This document shows positions 31,263 to 41,600 of a stretch of 64,000 nucleotides of DNA, piece by piece. The position numbers were made by a program, and so were the translations under genes. Numbering within the stretch: the stretch's first letter is position 1; each line of letters starts with the position of its first letter. Origin of the DNA: Acytostelium subglobosum LB1 (lineage: Eukaryota; Evosea; Eumycetozoa; Acytosteliales; Acytosteliaceae). The notes under the pieces were generated by a model. That model did no database searches and had not been told where the DNA came from. It was given only the letters and a program-made list of their open reading frames with translations. Location: assembly GCF_000787575.1 (NCBI RefSeq), contig NW_012236530.1, forward strand, positions 440,734 to 504,733. Direction: 5' to 3'.

Positions 31263-33183
31263 ATGATCAAATATATATTTGTTAGTCTAGTACTATCGTT
31301 GGTATTGGTCAATGCCATCAAAGTCCAATTGTCAACTGGCACTCAGGGATTCAACAGACATCCATCACCCTTCATTCCAGGTCTCAACAATGCTGGTGGA
31401 GGATATACCTGTGTAACATGTACACTTGTATGTTTATTCAATCAATCAATCAATCAATCAAACATTATTTCAATTCCAGCTTACACACTCCATTCCACAT
31501 TAGATATTATCAGTCGTTGAGCAATACTCATTGATTCATGAGAAGTCAGTTGATGCTGCAATGGATGATATCTGTGGATTCCTTCCAGGTGAAATGTCAA
31601 AGTTGTGCACATACATGGTGTCCATCTATGGCAATGAGATTGTCCAGTATTTCGCTGAAGTACAACATGCTGATGATGTTTGCCATAAGCTAAAGTATGT
31701 ATTGGCCTTCCATTCATCCCTTCATATTTACTTACAATGATGTTCCAGGTTCTGCACACTTCCTCAATGTCGTTTGTTTAGCAATGTGACTGCTGATGTT
31801 CAACCATCACCATTGGTCAGTGGCCTTCACAAAGGCAAGGTACACCCACATCCATCCAAGGTGAACGAGAGTCCATTGGACTGGTTCAAAGACCTCATCA
31901 ACAGGTTCAGCAAAGATCACTCACCCCTCGAGGATGTCGATGGTGACAAGTTCTCTGGTATGTTTCCAAATCAATCACCAAATGGAACCATTCCACTAAC
32001 TCTCTCGCTCAATCAACTCAATCAATCAAAAACAGATGAGATTACATTCAGAGGATACAACTGGAGAGGTAGGGATTGTGATGATTTGAACAATCAGGTG
32101 TACCCTGGTTCGAAGTATAACAACCCTAATGCAGGTCCATACACTGATTGGAATTGTAATGGAATCAAGGGATTGAATAGCACTTCAAACATTGGATATG
32201 AGGATGAGTTGTGTGGCAACTCAGGTCCAATGGGTGTGATTGTCGTTGGTGACAGCGCCGGCGCTCACTTCTCCATCCCCCCACAATGGTTGACGGCAAG
32301 CGAGATCAACTCCACCACCTACAATGGCATGATCGAGATCATTGCCAACGAGATGGACTGGCCTCAGAGATCGACCTACACCGGCTGGAACCCATCGACA
32401 AACGAGGTGCCAGTGGACAGCATCTACCTTAGGATGCGTGAGAGAAACCTTTGCAATCATCGTGACTACCAGAACACTGCGGTCAATGGTGCTGACTCCC
32501 ATGATGTCGCCTTTGGTCTGGCTCAGACCATTGCCAGGAACCAGGAGACTGATGCCCCCGTGCTTCTATTCCTCGAGTTGATTGGAAATGACGTGTGTTC
32601 CTCGCATCATGACTTTGACCACATGACCACTGTCGACGAGTTCACCACCAACACATTGACCACCCTCCAGTATCTGGACACTGTGCTCCCCAGTGGCTCA
32701 CATGTTGTCTTTGTTGGATTGGCTGATGGTCGCGTGCTCTGGAACTCACTGTGGAACAGGACTCACCCTATTGGTGCCACATACGAGCAGGTGTACGACT
32801 TCCTCAACTGTCTGGATACCAGTCCATGCTGGGGTTGGATGAACCCCAACGAGACTGTTCGCGACTTTACCAGTGAGCGTGCTGCCAACCTCTCATTGGT
32901 CTACAATCAGATCATTGCCAGCCACACCTACCAACACTTTGACATGCAGTACTATGACTTCCCCTTTGATGCGATCAACGCCGAGTGGATTGCACAGGGC
33001 GGCCAGACCTGGCAGCTGATCGAGCCCGTCGACGGTTTCCACCCCAACCAGATCGCCAACTACCTCATCGCCGGCTACTTCTGGGACCAGCTCACACAAG
33101 ACCATCCCGAGTGGTTGGGCTCAATCAATCCCAACAACCAACTCATCCAACAGATGTTTGGTGATCAAGGAGGATACAACTAA
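31263..33183 (+). CDS. aoah: Acyloxyacyl hydrolase (saposin domain plus GDSL-type lipase)
   Basis: Four exons, 31263-31427, 31504-31694, 31749-31957 and 32036-33183, encode 570 residues. A signal peptide (IFVSLVLSLVLVNA) leads into a saposin-B domain with paired cysteines (CVTCTL, EQYSLIHEKSVDAAM, CGFLPGEMSKLC, CHKLKFCTLPQC). The catalytic domain has EITFRGYNWRGRDCDD, DWNCNGIKG and the GDSL-type block VVGDSAGAHFSIPP with the nucleophile Ser near residue 262, then LIGNDVC and a C-terminal DGFHPNQ carrying the catalytic His. Acyloxyacyl hydrolase removes secondary fatty acids from bacterial lipid A and so detoxifies lipopolysaccharide. In an amoeba that eats bacteria it is likely a lysosomal or secreted digestive enzyme. 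An upstream hairpin (CTTGTTG/CAACAAG) lies at 31125-31146. Confidence 0.93.
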
Positions 33184-33233
33184 GTACAAGTATATGAATT
33201 AAAGTTCAATCATTCATTCATTCAATCATTCAA

Positions 33234-35486
33234 TCATTTGTTAGACCTGCTAAAGAATGATTGTGCCTTATCAATGAGTGAGACTGCAAAGCTGGGCTTG
33301 GATGACTTGTCATCCTTGGGCTGGTCAGAGCGGTATACGGTGAATGCGTGGACAGTGTCCAAGAGCTTGTCCATATCCATTTTCTTGGGTGATTGAAGTT
33401 GTAGCAGTAGGTACTTGCTGTCAATGGTAGGTGTGAAGGCCTTTACATAGTCACTCAATTTGATCAGACCCAGTTGATGGAGACAGAGTATTGATCGCAG
33501 AGTCTGAGGTGTCTGATAGCGTGATGTCAATGAAGACCTATCAATGAACATTGTTGGATTGATGTGAAGCCTCATCATTCGAAGCATCTTGGTGTTGCCT
33601 TTCAACGCTGTGGCCTCCATTCCACTGTCACTCCATCGCTCTTCTCGCTTCTCAAGGAAGAACTTGACCACGTCCAGATGATTGTTGACACATGCCCTGT
33701 CCAGTCCAATGCACGAAGCACCCTCAGTGCGTGACTCGTGTAGGTACTCCACAACGTCGAGATGGCCATTCTTGGCTGCACCATCCATCGCGCTGAACGT
33801 GCAGCCCTCCTTCCTGTATGTGTTCAAGAAGCGTACCACTTCCAGATGTCCATTGCTCGATGCTGTGTCGATTGCTGCTGTCGTACAGCCCTCAGTTCGA
33901 TTCGCGTGAAGGTACTGTACAACGTTCAATCGATTGTGTGCGGCCGCAATGTCCATGGCTGTAGTGTCCACAGCGAAGCCTTCCTTTAGAAGCATCTGAA
34001 TCAATGGCACATTTCCATTGCGACATGCATTGTTGACAACCTCAACAGACTTGAAGTTGATATCAGCTCGGTTGTGTGCAAGCAGGAACTCGAGCACTTG
34101 TATGCGGCCAGCTGCAACACACCATGCCGCAGTATGTAGTTCCATGCCTTCTGTCCTATTCATACTTAGGAACTTGACAACCTCGAGGTGTCCTTTTGAC
34201 GCAGCCTCAGTCAAAGCATTGGCTGAACATGTTTGAACACCTGATCGCTGAGTATGGAGCAGGCGTATGATCTCCAGGTCACCATTGGCAGCCAGCTGAT
34301 CAAACACATTTGGTGAACAACGACATTGATTGCTAGAATTCTCCAACAGGTAGCTAAACACTTGGATGTTGCCTGTCTTTGCTGCGCTGTCTAGTGCCTC
34401 CTTGTCCACTGCCACCTTCAACTCTTCTACCAGATATCTGAGTATGTCCATGTCTCCACCACTCGCCGCATGAGTCAGCACACCATTGATCGGAGTATGG
34501 CCCAGTGGCCTGAGCATGCGGTACACAAACTTTACCATTTCAATGCCTCCCTTCACACCGACCGCCACAGTCATGTCGTATAGCTCCACAGGGAAGTTGA
34601 AGTATTCAATGAATTGATTGAGTTGCTCGAAGTTGTTCCGTTTGATAGGGTATTGATATACGTTGACGGGTGAGTTGGGCGTCTGTACCATCTTGCATCT
34701 AAACACATAGTCGACCATCGCGTCCAGATTCTTGTCCAACAGCTGGGTCAAGGTCAACATGCTGAGCTTGGTGCCTTGCAAGTCGGGCTCAAGATACTTT
34801 GCAATCTCCATGTTGTTCGTTAGCAATGCTTGGTTGAATGCGTTGCATATTGCTGTTCGAGTCATTGTGTAGTCGCTCTGAACAGGACTGATCTCCAATA
34901 TGTACTTGACCAGTTCAAGGTTGCCCTTGTCAACGGCGGCGCCCAATGCGTGGTAAGCCGACTCCATATGAAAGCCCTTGCTCACGAGGAACTTGGCAAT
35001 GTCGATGCTGCCCGAGAAACAAGCCTCGTCGACCAATGATACTTGTGTGTCGCGATTACAAGACTTGGTCAGTTGAAACATTGGCTCGAACGCAGTGTAG
35101 ACTCTTTGGAACAGGGCAAGGTCATTGACATGGCGACACAACAGACCGATCGAGTTGAATGTCACAGGCTGAGAGTATTCGTCAAGAAGAGGGTTGTAGT
35201 CTGCTAGGGACTTTGCAAAGTTGTCGATTGATGGTTGGCGGTACTTGATCAGTTTGAGTGTGTTGAAGATAGCTTCGTGATTGGCCATGTGGATGCGAAG
35301 CCAGTATGTAAGCAGGTGATGATATTTGTTCTTGCTCATCCATTCCAATGAGAGTTGTGACCATGTTATACATTGTTGCCATGGTATACCATACGGATCA
35401 CGATTGATCCTTAGAACAGATACAAAGATATATCTCTTTAAGTATCGATTGTCAAACACAACTTTTCTAAATAATGATATTTCCAT
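33234..35486 (-). CDS. Dictyostelid ankyrin-repeat protein, intact
   Basis: A single-exon gene of 750 residues from a large dictyostelid family. The N-terminal ~60 residues (SLFRKVVFDNRYLKRYIF, WSQLSLEWMSKNKYHHLLTYW) are the family's characteristic start, followed by degenerate helices and then about a dozen ankyrin-type units of 28-35 residues from about residue 140 to 650. Clear ones include NGHLEVVRFLNTYRKEGCTF, NGHLDVVEYLHESRTEG and KGHLEVVKFLSMNRTEGM. The last ~90 residues are not repetitive. No signal peptide or membrane helix is seen, so a cytosolic binding scaffold is likely; the ligand is unknown. Two related but broken copies occur at 36336-37641 and 60236-62100. Confidence 0.88.
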   Translation of the reverse strand: MEISLFRKVVFDNRYLKRYIFVSVLRINRDPYGIPWQQCITWSQLSLEWMSKNKYHHLLTYWLRIHMANHEAIFNTLKLIKYRQPSIDNFAKSLADYNPLLDEYSQPVTFNSIGLLCRHVNDLALFQRVYTAFEPMFQLTKSCNRDTQVSLVDEACFSGSIDIAKFLVSKGFHMESAYHALGAAVDKGNLELVKYILEISPVQSDYTMTRTAICNAFNQALLTNNMEIAKYLEPDLQGTKLSMLTLTQLLDKNLDAMVDYVFRCKMVQTPNSPVNVYQYPIKRNNFEQLNQFIEYFNFPVELYDMTVAVGVKGGIEMVKFVYRMLRPLGHTPINGVLTHAASGGDMDILRYLVEELKVAVDKEALDSAAKTGNIQVFSYLLENSSNQCRCSPNVFDQLAANGDLEIIRLLHTQRSGVQTCSANALTEAASKGHLEVVKFLSMNRTEGMELHTAAWCVAAGRIQVLEFLLAHNRADINFKSVEVVNNACRNGNVPLIQMLLKEGFAVDTTAMDIAAAHNRLNVVQYLHANRTEGCTTAAIDTASSNGHLEVVRFLNTYRKEGCTFSAMDGAAKNGHLDVVEYLHESRTEGASCIGLDRACVNNHLDVVKFFLEKREERWSDSGMEATALKGNTKMLRMMRLHINPTMFIDRSSLTSRYQTPQTLRSILCLHQLGLIKLSDYVKAFTPTIDSKYLLLQLQSPKKMDMDKLLDTVHAFTVYRSDQPKDDKSSKPSFAVSLIDKAQSFFSRSNK

Positions 35487-35848
35487 ATTTCTTTAAATTA
35501 TGATCATTGGCAATGTATAGTAATAATAACTTTATATTCTATTATTATTGAATGAATGAATTCATCCTTTCATTGGATATTGTAATATTGTAATCAAGAA
35601 ATTATAAGAATAGGATCAGATTTGAGCTCAATTGATTCTAAGATCATTCTATGTTTTTCGGTCGGTTCAATGAAATATTTTCCTATATTTTGGTCGGACA
35701 ATTTATTACAACATTTTTTAATATCATTTGTTTAATATTGATATTATTAGTTTTGAATGTCTGGAAAATATCTATTGAAATGTTAATAGTAACAAAATTC
35801 CAAAAATATTGACATAAAAGCGTTGAAAACTGTTTTTCTTTCACATTT
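35487..35848. other. AT-rich spacer
   Basis: Upstream region of the ankyrin gene, over 70 percent A+T by eye, with no ORF or recognisable RNA up to the half-tRNA. Confidence 0.5.
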
Positions 35849-35891
35849 GCCCGGATAGCTCAGTCGGTAGAGCGCACGGCTCTTAACCGTT
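35849..35891 (+). pseudogene. 5' half of tRNA-Lys(CTT), tandem partial copy
   Basis: About 43 bases identical to the first 42-43 bases of the complete tRNA-Lys that starts 67 bp further right. The copy holds the 5' acceptor strand, the D arm (A box) and most of the anticodon arm, then diverges right after CTTAACCGT. It has no T arm or B box, so it cannot make a tRNA. Confidence 0.9.
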
Positions 35892-35915
35892 GTAATGTGA
35901 ATTCCCTTCACAGTT

Positions 35916-35988
35916 GCCCGGATAGCTCAGTCGGTAGAGCGCACGGCTCTTAACCGTGTGGTCGGGGGTTCGAGCCCCCCTTTGGGCG
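35916..35988 (+). tRNA. tRNA-Lys (anticodon CTT)
   Basis: A complete 73-nt cloverleaf without intron: acceptor GCCCGGA/TTTGGGC (with two G-T pairs), D arm AGCTC-AGTCGGTA-GAGC, anticodon stem CACGG/CCGTG around loop CTCTTAA giving CTT, T stem GGGGG/CCCCC around TTCGAGC, discriminator G. A and B boxes are intact and TTTT follows 4 nt after the gene. Confidence 0.97.
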
Positions 35989-36335
35989 TAACTTTTATAT
36001 CTTCATGATGAGTTTTTCTTATGTACTTTTGGTCAACTTGTAGACACGATTTTCAAGTGATGATATCATTTTTAACCAAAATTATAAGTATATTCTTATA
36101 GTTTGAGAACTAGTCTATCTAAAAATATTATCTTTATTCTTTTAACTATAATTTAACTAACATAAACCATCTGTACAAAAGTGTTAAATATTTTAAATAT
36201 CAATTAATTAAGAATCACTATATTTAAAATATCTCTGATTAGATAGATATTTTTTTGATTGAAATAAGTTCGGATTAGTGTAATCATTAAGTAATCACCT
36301 CATTCTTATCATTATTCAATAACAAAGTTATAACA
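35989..36335. other. AT-rich spacer
   Basis: Apart from the Pol III stop nothing is recognised. Strongly AT-rich up to the ATG of the broken ankyrin-type gene. Confidence 0.5.
35993..35996 (+). terminator. RNA polymerase III terminator of tRNA-Lys
   Basis: A TTTT run four bases after the tRNA 3' end, the normal Pol III stop. Confidence 0.7.
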
Positions 36336-37641
36336 ATGACAACAAATACAACTTTATCACAAGACAAACCACAAGTATTCTTTAGAATACTCAATAATAG
36401 AGTGATATTTAGGAGCATCGTAGATGAGATACATCGAATACATGATGCACTCTATCAAGACAATTTAATCATTGATGCCGTTAACGAGAAAGACCCAGAG
36501 GCATGGATTGGAACTACATGGAGCAGACTCAAGTATCATCATTGGACCAGTTTTGAGCACATTGTGACAAATGGTCATTTTGGTCTCTTGCGTGACCGCA
36601 TCAAACAGAACCTACACATTGATGCCCCGCATTACTCAAAGTTTATAGAATTGATCAGAAATAGAGTGGACAATGATATATTTGACCATGTTTATAAAAG
36701 ATATCAACATCTATTCTATCGCACTTCCTATTTACAAGTGGCGATCGAGCAGGGAAACACACATATCACTCAAACATTGTTGGAGCAGACACATCCATAC
36801 AAGTTTGATATCAATCAACAGAGGATATGGGAGACTGTGGCCAATCTCAATCTAGAGTCGGATGACCAAGCTCCTCCTCGATCATGGCTGCATATCATTG
36901 AGTGACTGATTGGACCTGACTGAACTTGCTAAATTCATAATCACTAGACCCAGCCTTATCCGAGACGCCTTGCTCGAGCCCTCTCCATACTTCCTCAAGG
37001 TCTTCCAGCTATGATTCGATCAGTGGCATACACAAGAATCGATTATATCCTCACAACAGACGATCAGCAACTCATTGATGAGTTGTTACCAAACAAGATC
37101 ATTGACAACCCCGAGGTCACACCACATTTGGTTAGAACATTTAGTCCCTATATCCTGCCACCATTATTGAGCTCGACTGTGGAGAAGTATTGGAGACACA
37201 TTGAACGAATGTCACATTATGGATTGATCACAGATGACCTCGAACTTCTTCATACCAAGGCCATCGAATCATTTTGCTCAATCAAAGGAAAAGATGGAGA
37301 GAATAGTTGGTGCCGTCGAGGACGGATCTACAGATGGGATAGTCATTAATGATCAGTACAGATTGACACTTATAAAGATCATATTGGTAATGGGCTATCA
37401 TCAATCATTATACAGCTACAATCAGGGTGAAGCCCTCAGTAGCTATATAAAGACTGGAGATTGTGCCTTAATCCCCTTCTTTGTTTCTTCGATGACCATG
37501 AACTCACATATGCTTGAAAAAGATATAATAGAGATAATGATTCTCAACCTTGCTCACCTTTGTCTCAGACTCATTGCCATTAAAGATCTTAAATTAAATA
37601 AAAAAATATTATATCCAATTTTGGAATCACAATGGGAATAA
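36336..37641 (+). pseudogene. Decayed dictyostelid ankyrin-type gene
   Basis: The first ORF (36336-36905) has the family's N-terminal signature, FFRILNNRVIFRSIVDEIHR, and weak ankyrin-like helices (YLQVAIEQGNTHITQTLLEQ). The likely coding frame then shifts: 36912 to about 37012 reads well in another frame (LDLTELAKFIITRPSLIRDA), returns to the original frame at 37011-37300, and shifts again near 37300, where it continues to 37641 (RIVGAVEDGSTDGIVINDQY). At least three frame changes with no plausible splice sites between them argue for a pseudogene rather than a spliced gene. Sequence errors are possible but single-copy neighbours are clean. It is truncated compared with the intact paralogue (about 430 residues versus 750). 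Confidence 0.7.
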
Positions 37642-37802
37642 GGGCAGGACATATTGTCAAGGCAACTGTATACTCCCACAAAGGTATACTTTTTTGTTCT
37701 AATAGTCAGTAGTTATTTTGTTATTATTATTTTAAAAGCTTGAAAAAAAAAAGCAAATAAAACCTAGTCAAAAATGAAAATAATAAAATTTCGGAAAATG
37801 AC

Positions 37803-37874
37803 AGCATCTTAGCTCAGAGGTAGAGCGGTGGGCCCATAACCCACAGGTCGGTCGATCGAAACTTCCAGATGCTA
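37803..37874 (+). tRNA. Initiator tRNA-Met (CAT)
   Basis: A 72-nt tRNA with eukaryotic initiator hallmarks: an A1-T72 first pair in AGCATCT/AGATGCT, the anticodon stem GTGGG/CCCAC with three G-C pairs next to loop CCCATAA (anticodon CAT), and T loop ATCGAAA with A54 and A60 instead of TTC. The T stem as read (GGTCG/CTTCC) has two mismatches in the middle, which is unusual. A T6 run follows. Confidence 0.85.
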
Positions 37875-37880
37875 AACTTC

Positions 37881-37886
37881 TTTTTT
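37881..37886 (+). terminator. RNA polymerase III terminator of tRNA-iMet
   Basis: A TTTTTT run starting 7 bases after the tRNA 3' end. Confidence 0.75.
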
Positions 37887-37907
37887 AGTTTTTATTAAGG
37901 GAAGAAA

Positions 37908-37979
37908 TTGAGGTTGAAGGACTCCCTGCCCGCCGACCTCAAGAAGGAGGTAGATGAAGAAGAACTTGGTTTATTATAA
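37908..37979 (+). pseudogene. Possible coding remnant next to the tRNA
   Basis: A GC-rich island in AT-rich DNA reads LRLKDSLPADLKKEVDEEEL then a stop, looking like the last ~24 codons of a gene. No start or upstream exon is seen; the tRNA lies directly upstream. It may be a displaced gene end. I do not recognise the source. Confidence 0.3.
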
Positions 37980-38055
37980 ATATTATGTTATATTAAAATG
38001 GCAGGTAATTGTTTGTTGATTAATTGATTGTGTGTACATCACAGTTACCCGCAAT

Positions 38056-38523
38056 CTAATCAAGATCGACCCCCAATTTGGGATTGTCCTCTTCTGTGTT
38101 ACCACCTTCCCAATTCTTCACGAAGTCCCCTATCTCCATAGGCTTGATCAGAAACCTTTGTATTCTATCATATTGACTGTCTTGGTCCAGTGTGTGATCG
38201 ATATATCTAATATAGTCTATCCAATGTGGATAACTCTGGTGACGACCGAGCTTGATGTTCTCCACTATTTGAATGCAATTCCTGGCCCAGGTAATATATT
38301 TGTTGAATATTCCGATCACGATCTTCCTACAACACTCGTTGCATCCTCTCTGTGGAAACACGGTATACATCTCATCTGGATTGGTTGCATCGAACTCTGG
38401 TCTGCAATGTATTGCATCATCCCTTTTTGAACACCTGAATCTTTGTGGATGCGAGTGCACGTCGCATGGGACATCATCCACATCCTCTGTATCTATTTCG
38501 CATTCACTGTTTTTAGATGTCAT
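38056..38523 (-). CDS. Hypothetical 155-residue protein
   Basis: An intact single-exon ORF with an ATG at 38523 after an AT-rich promoter-like stretch. The first ~35 residues are acidic (CEIDTEDVDDVPCDVH), followed by a Cys-bearing stretch (FRCSKRDDAIHCRPEFD, RGCNECCRKIVIGIFN) and a charged, aromatic C-terminus (YPHWIDYIRYIDHTLDQDSQ, RFLIKPMEIGDFVKNWEGG). The Cys spacing does not match a zinc finger I know. There is no signal peptide. The opposite-strand ORF over the same bases has poorer composition, so I prefer this strand. Function unknown. Confidence 0.5.
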   Translation of the reverse strand: MTSKNSECEIDTEDVDDVPCDVHSHPQRFRCSKRDDAIHCRPEFDATNPDEMYTVFPQRGCNECCRKIVIGIFNKYITWARNCIQIVENIKLGRHQSYPHWIDYIRYIDHTLDQDSQYDRIQRFLIKPMEIGDFVKNWEGGNTEEDNPKLGVDLD

Positions 38524-38681
38524 TATATTCAAAGTATAAATATTTATATTTAATATATCTTTGAACTGAAGTGGAGCAATTTAAAATGAAAAGGGTGAGG
38601 TGGCCATATCACTTATATTCTTGGAATTGTTGAACCTCCCATTTCAAGGATCATTCAAAGTAGTACTTGTTGGATAATAAT

Positions 38682-41600
38682 TTATTCATAGGATGTTGAT
38701 AAGCTCTGAGCCTTTTTCTCATCTAGTACTGTAGTGCTAAGGATGTAGTCACGAATGGTAGCATTAAATGGTATTGTGTAGAGCACTTGTTGGAGCTGAT
38801 GAAGCAAGAAGATCACCTCGGCAATCTTACGGTGCNTTGTAAAAGTTGATCAGACCACCAATCACAGAGGGATTGCCATCCTCTGTAAATGTTAGATCCT
38901 TGAGATAGATACCAAGGAATGGTGTGCAAGGTGGCTGGACGGTGGCCATCAAATGGCGCAATGAGATATAATTCTTCAATGGTGTTACAACCTTCTCCAG
39001 ATATTCAAACGTGTTCATAGTGTCCTTGGATAGTTTCTAAAATGTGTTTCAATGTTGTTAGCTGGTTAGTGATCCATTGGATGGCCATTATCATGTGCTG
39101 ATACTTACGCTCCATGTCTTCTTCAATCTTGATATTGGTCCAGAGTTTAGTCCATAAATTATTGCCGCCACTCCTGTGAAGTTGTTCAACTCGAAGCAGT
39201 TCTATGTTTGATTGAGTGGAATGAGGTGGAGTGATTGAGTGAGTGAGTGGAAGTGAGAATGAGTGCAATGTTTGATTGAGTCATTACCTGTGCGACGGCA
39301 ACGAAATGGGATAATGTTGCTGCTCTCTGCTTTGACATCTTTTGTTGAACGATCTCGGATACAACCAATTGACTCAGCTGATTGAATAAATGAGTGATGG
39401 TTAGTGTATGTGTTTGAGGATCCAGTGGTAATAACAAATACAAATACATACTCTGTTAAAGTGATCAGTTGATGCTTGGATGTTGGGTGCCTTCTTCTTT
39501 GCCCATGCCTGATTGAGGAACTCTCTCTTGTCAATCTTGGCAAAGTAGAGATGATTCAACACTGTGATAGTCTGTGCAATCTCCATGCTTGAGAAGTCCA
39601 ACAATGATATGGTTGGCGTCGATGCTGGTATTGGGATCTTTACAGACAGTGAATTAAGTCTACTCTCAACACTCTGTTGTGCATGGTTGATGTTGGTGTT
39701 AGTGAGTTTGAATGTGATTGTTGTTGGCCATCAGTCGAATGAATACATACTCTTCCTCTTTGCTTCTCATACTCCTTCTTGACAGAGTTCATTAGGGTGT
39801 TGTTGGATGTCTTGATCCAGTCCTCCATGCGCACGGATAGTGAGCTGGGATGATGGTTGGGAAGGTCCATGATCTCTTGGATGGGGTCGTTCTCAAAGTC
39901 GTAGAAGTGGTTGACGATCCATGCCGTCAGGATGTTGAGCACTCGGTTCTTGACGGCTGGTGTCTTTTCATACTTCTCATAGAGCATGTCCATTAGATGC
40001 AGTGGCGTCGTGAATGCTCTAAACGTGAGTAGGAATACATTGCCAAAGTTGGGATCTGAGATGTTGTGATGAGTCAACTTGTCGACAAGCTGTGCCAAGG
40101 AACCACCCATGATCTGTGGATTGCCATATTCATTGCTGGAGCAGTTCAATATCTCGACGGCATCGACGAACTGGAAGTTTTGATTCATTCTTTCCAACAA
40201 CACCTGGAACTTGCCAGCTGCCTGATTGAGCAACTCACTATCCTTGTGAGTCGACAAGCTTTGAATATCCTGTTTATGTTTGATAGAATGATGGTTAGTA
40301 TGATTGAGTAATTGGTCCGGCCAGACGATGATGATGACTTACCTTTAGCATGATGTATAGTCTTGGGATATTCTGAAGTGGCGCCAACAATAGACTCTTG
40401 AGGTCCATGTCCTGGACGAGTGATTGATCCAACCTGATGCCAAATGATTGTGATCGCTTCTCACATTCCTTGAGTAGTGTGGTGAGCTTCTCTGTGCGCT
40501 TGCGAGCATTGAACAAGGTCATACAGGCAGAGTTGTAGTTGTCACTGAATGGGATGTAGACACGGTAGTTGCTCATTATGTTGTCATCGAGGAAGATGTC
40601 GCCCACGACCTTGTTGATGACGTCCCAATTGTCTAGACGTGAGTCAAGGCGGCTCAAGAAGATCTGTGTCGATCTGATGAGAAGGGTAAGGTCGCAGAAG
40701 ATGCCCGACACCTCCTCCTCGGTGATCGACGTCTCCTCTGTGCTCATGCTCGACAGTGCATTCAGGCCAAAAAGGCCTCTGATGGTGGCCATGCTGGCAG
40801 TCCTCAGTCGCACGGTGGACGAGCCGCTCGGACTCATGAGGTTGGGAGAGGATGCTGATGAGCTGGATGTGATTGCTTGAGTGTGAGGATTGCTGGGCGA
40901 TGATGGTGGCGCCAGCGCAGACGCGGGTGATGGTGGCGTGCTTCCAAACTGTGGCGAGTTGGGCGTGATGTAAGGGTTGTTGACCTGGTTGGTATTAAAG
41001 ATCGAGGCGGCGGAAGGGTGTGACGACGGGTTCTGGCCCGACGCAGTCTGTTGAAGCAGAGAGGTGACGAGCGGATCGCTAGGTGTGGCGATGGTCATCA
41101 TCGATTTGTAGTATATCTTTGAAAGGATGTTCAACTGTCGCAGGTAGTTACGCTGTACCTTGAGCAGGTTCAGCAACGCCTTGGTCTTGGGTGCATCATG
41201 CACCAACGCCACGCTGTGGTACTCGCCCGCCTGTATCTGAATTACAAAGTCCTTGTCGGGCAGGCCAACCTTGGTGGTGGCCGTTTCCTCATCGTGGCAC
41301 AGCTCCTTGACCAAGCCAGGCTGATAGCCCTGTTCGGTGGACGCCAGTATGCGGCCAAGCTGGCCAGACTTGTTCCTGCCCAGAGTGATCACCTGACCCT
41401 TGTCAGTGAGGCACACCAGATGGAAGTTGCCCATGGTGATCGATCGCACGCTGTGCTGGGCTAGCAGGTGATGGATGGGGGTGGGTCGACCGCCAACCTC
41501 CCACAAGTACACCTCGCCAAGCTGTGTCAAAGCTGCAATTTGCCACTCGCCACATGCAATCTGTCGCACCTCGCCTCCACCTCCACATCCTCCGCCATCT

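Noticed and set aside
38032-38430. Plus-strand 132-residue ORF opposite the small orphan gene
   Set aside because: Composition and upstream sequence favour the minus-strand frame; both cannot be excluded.
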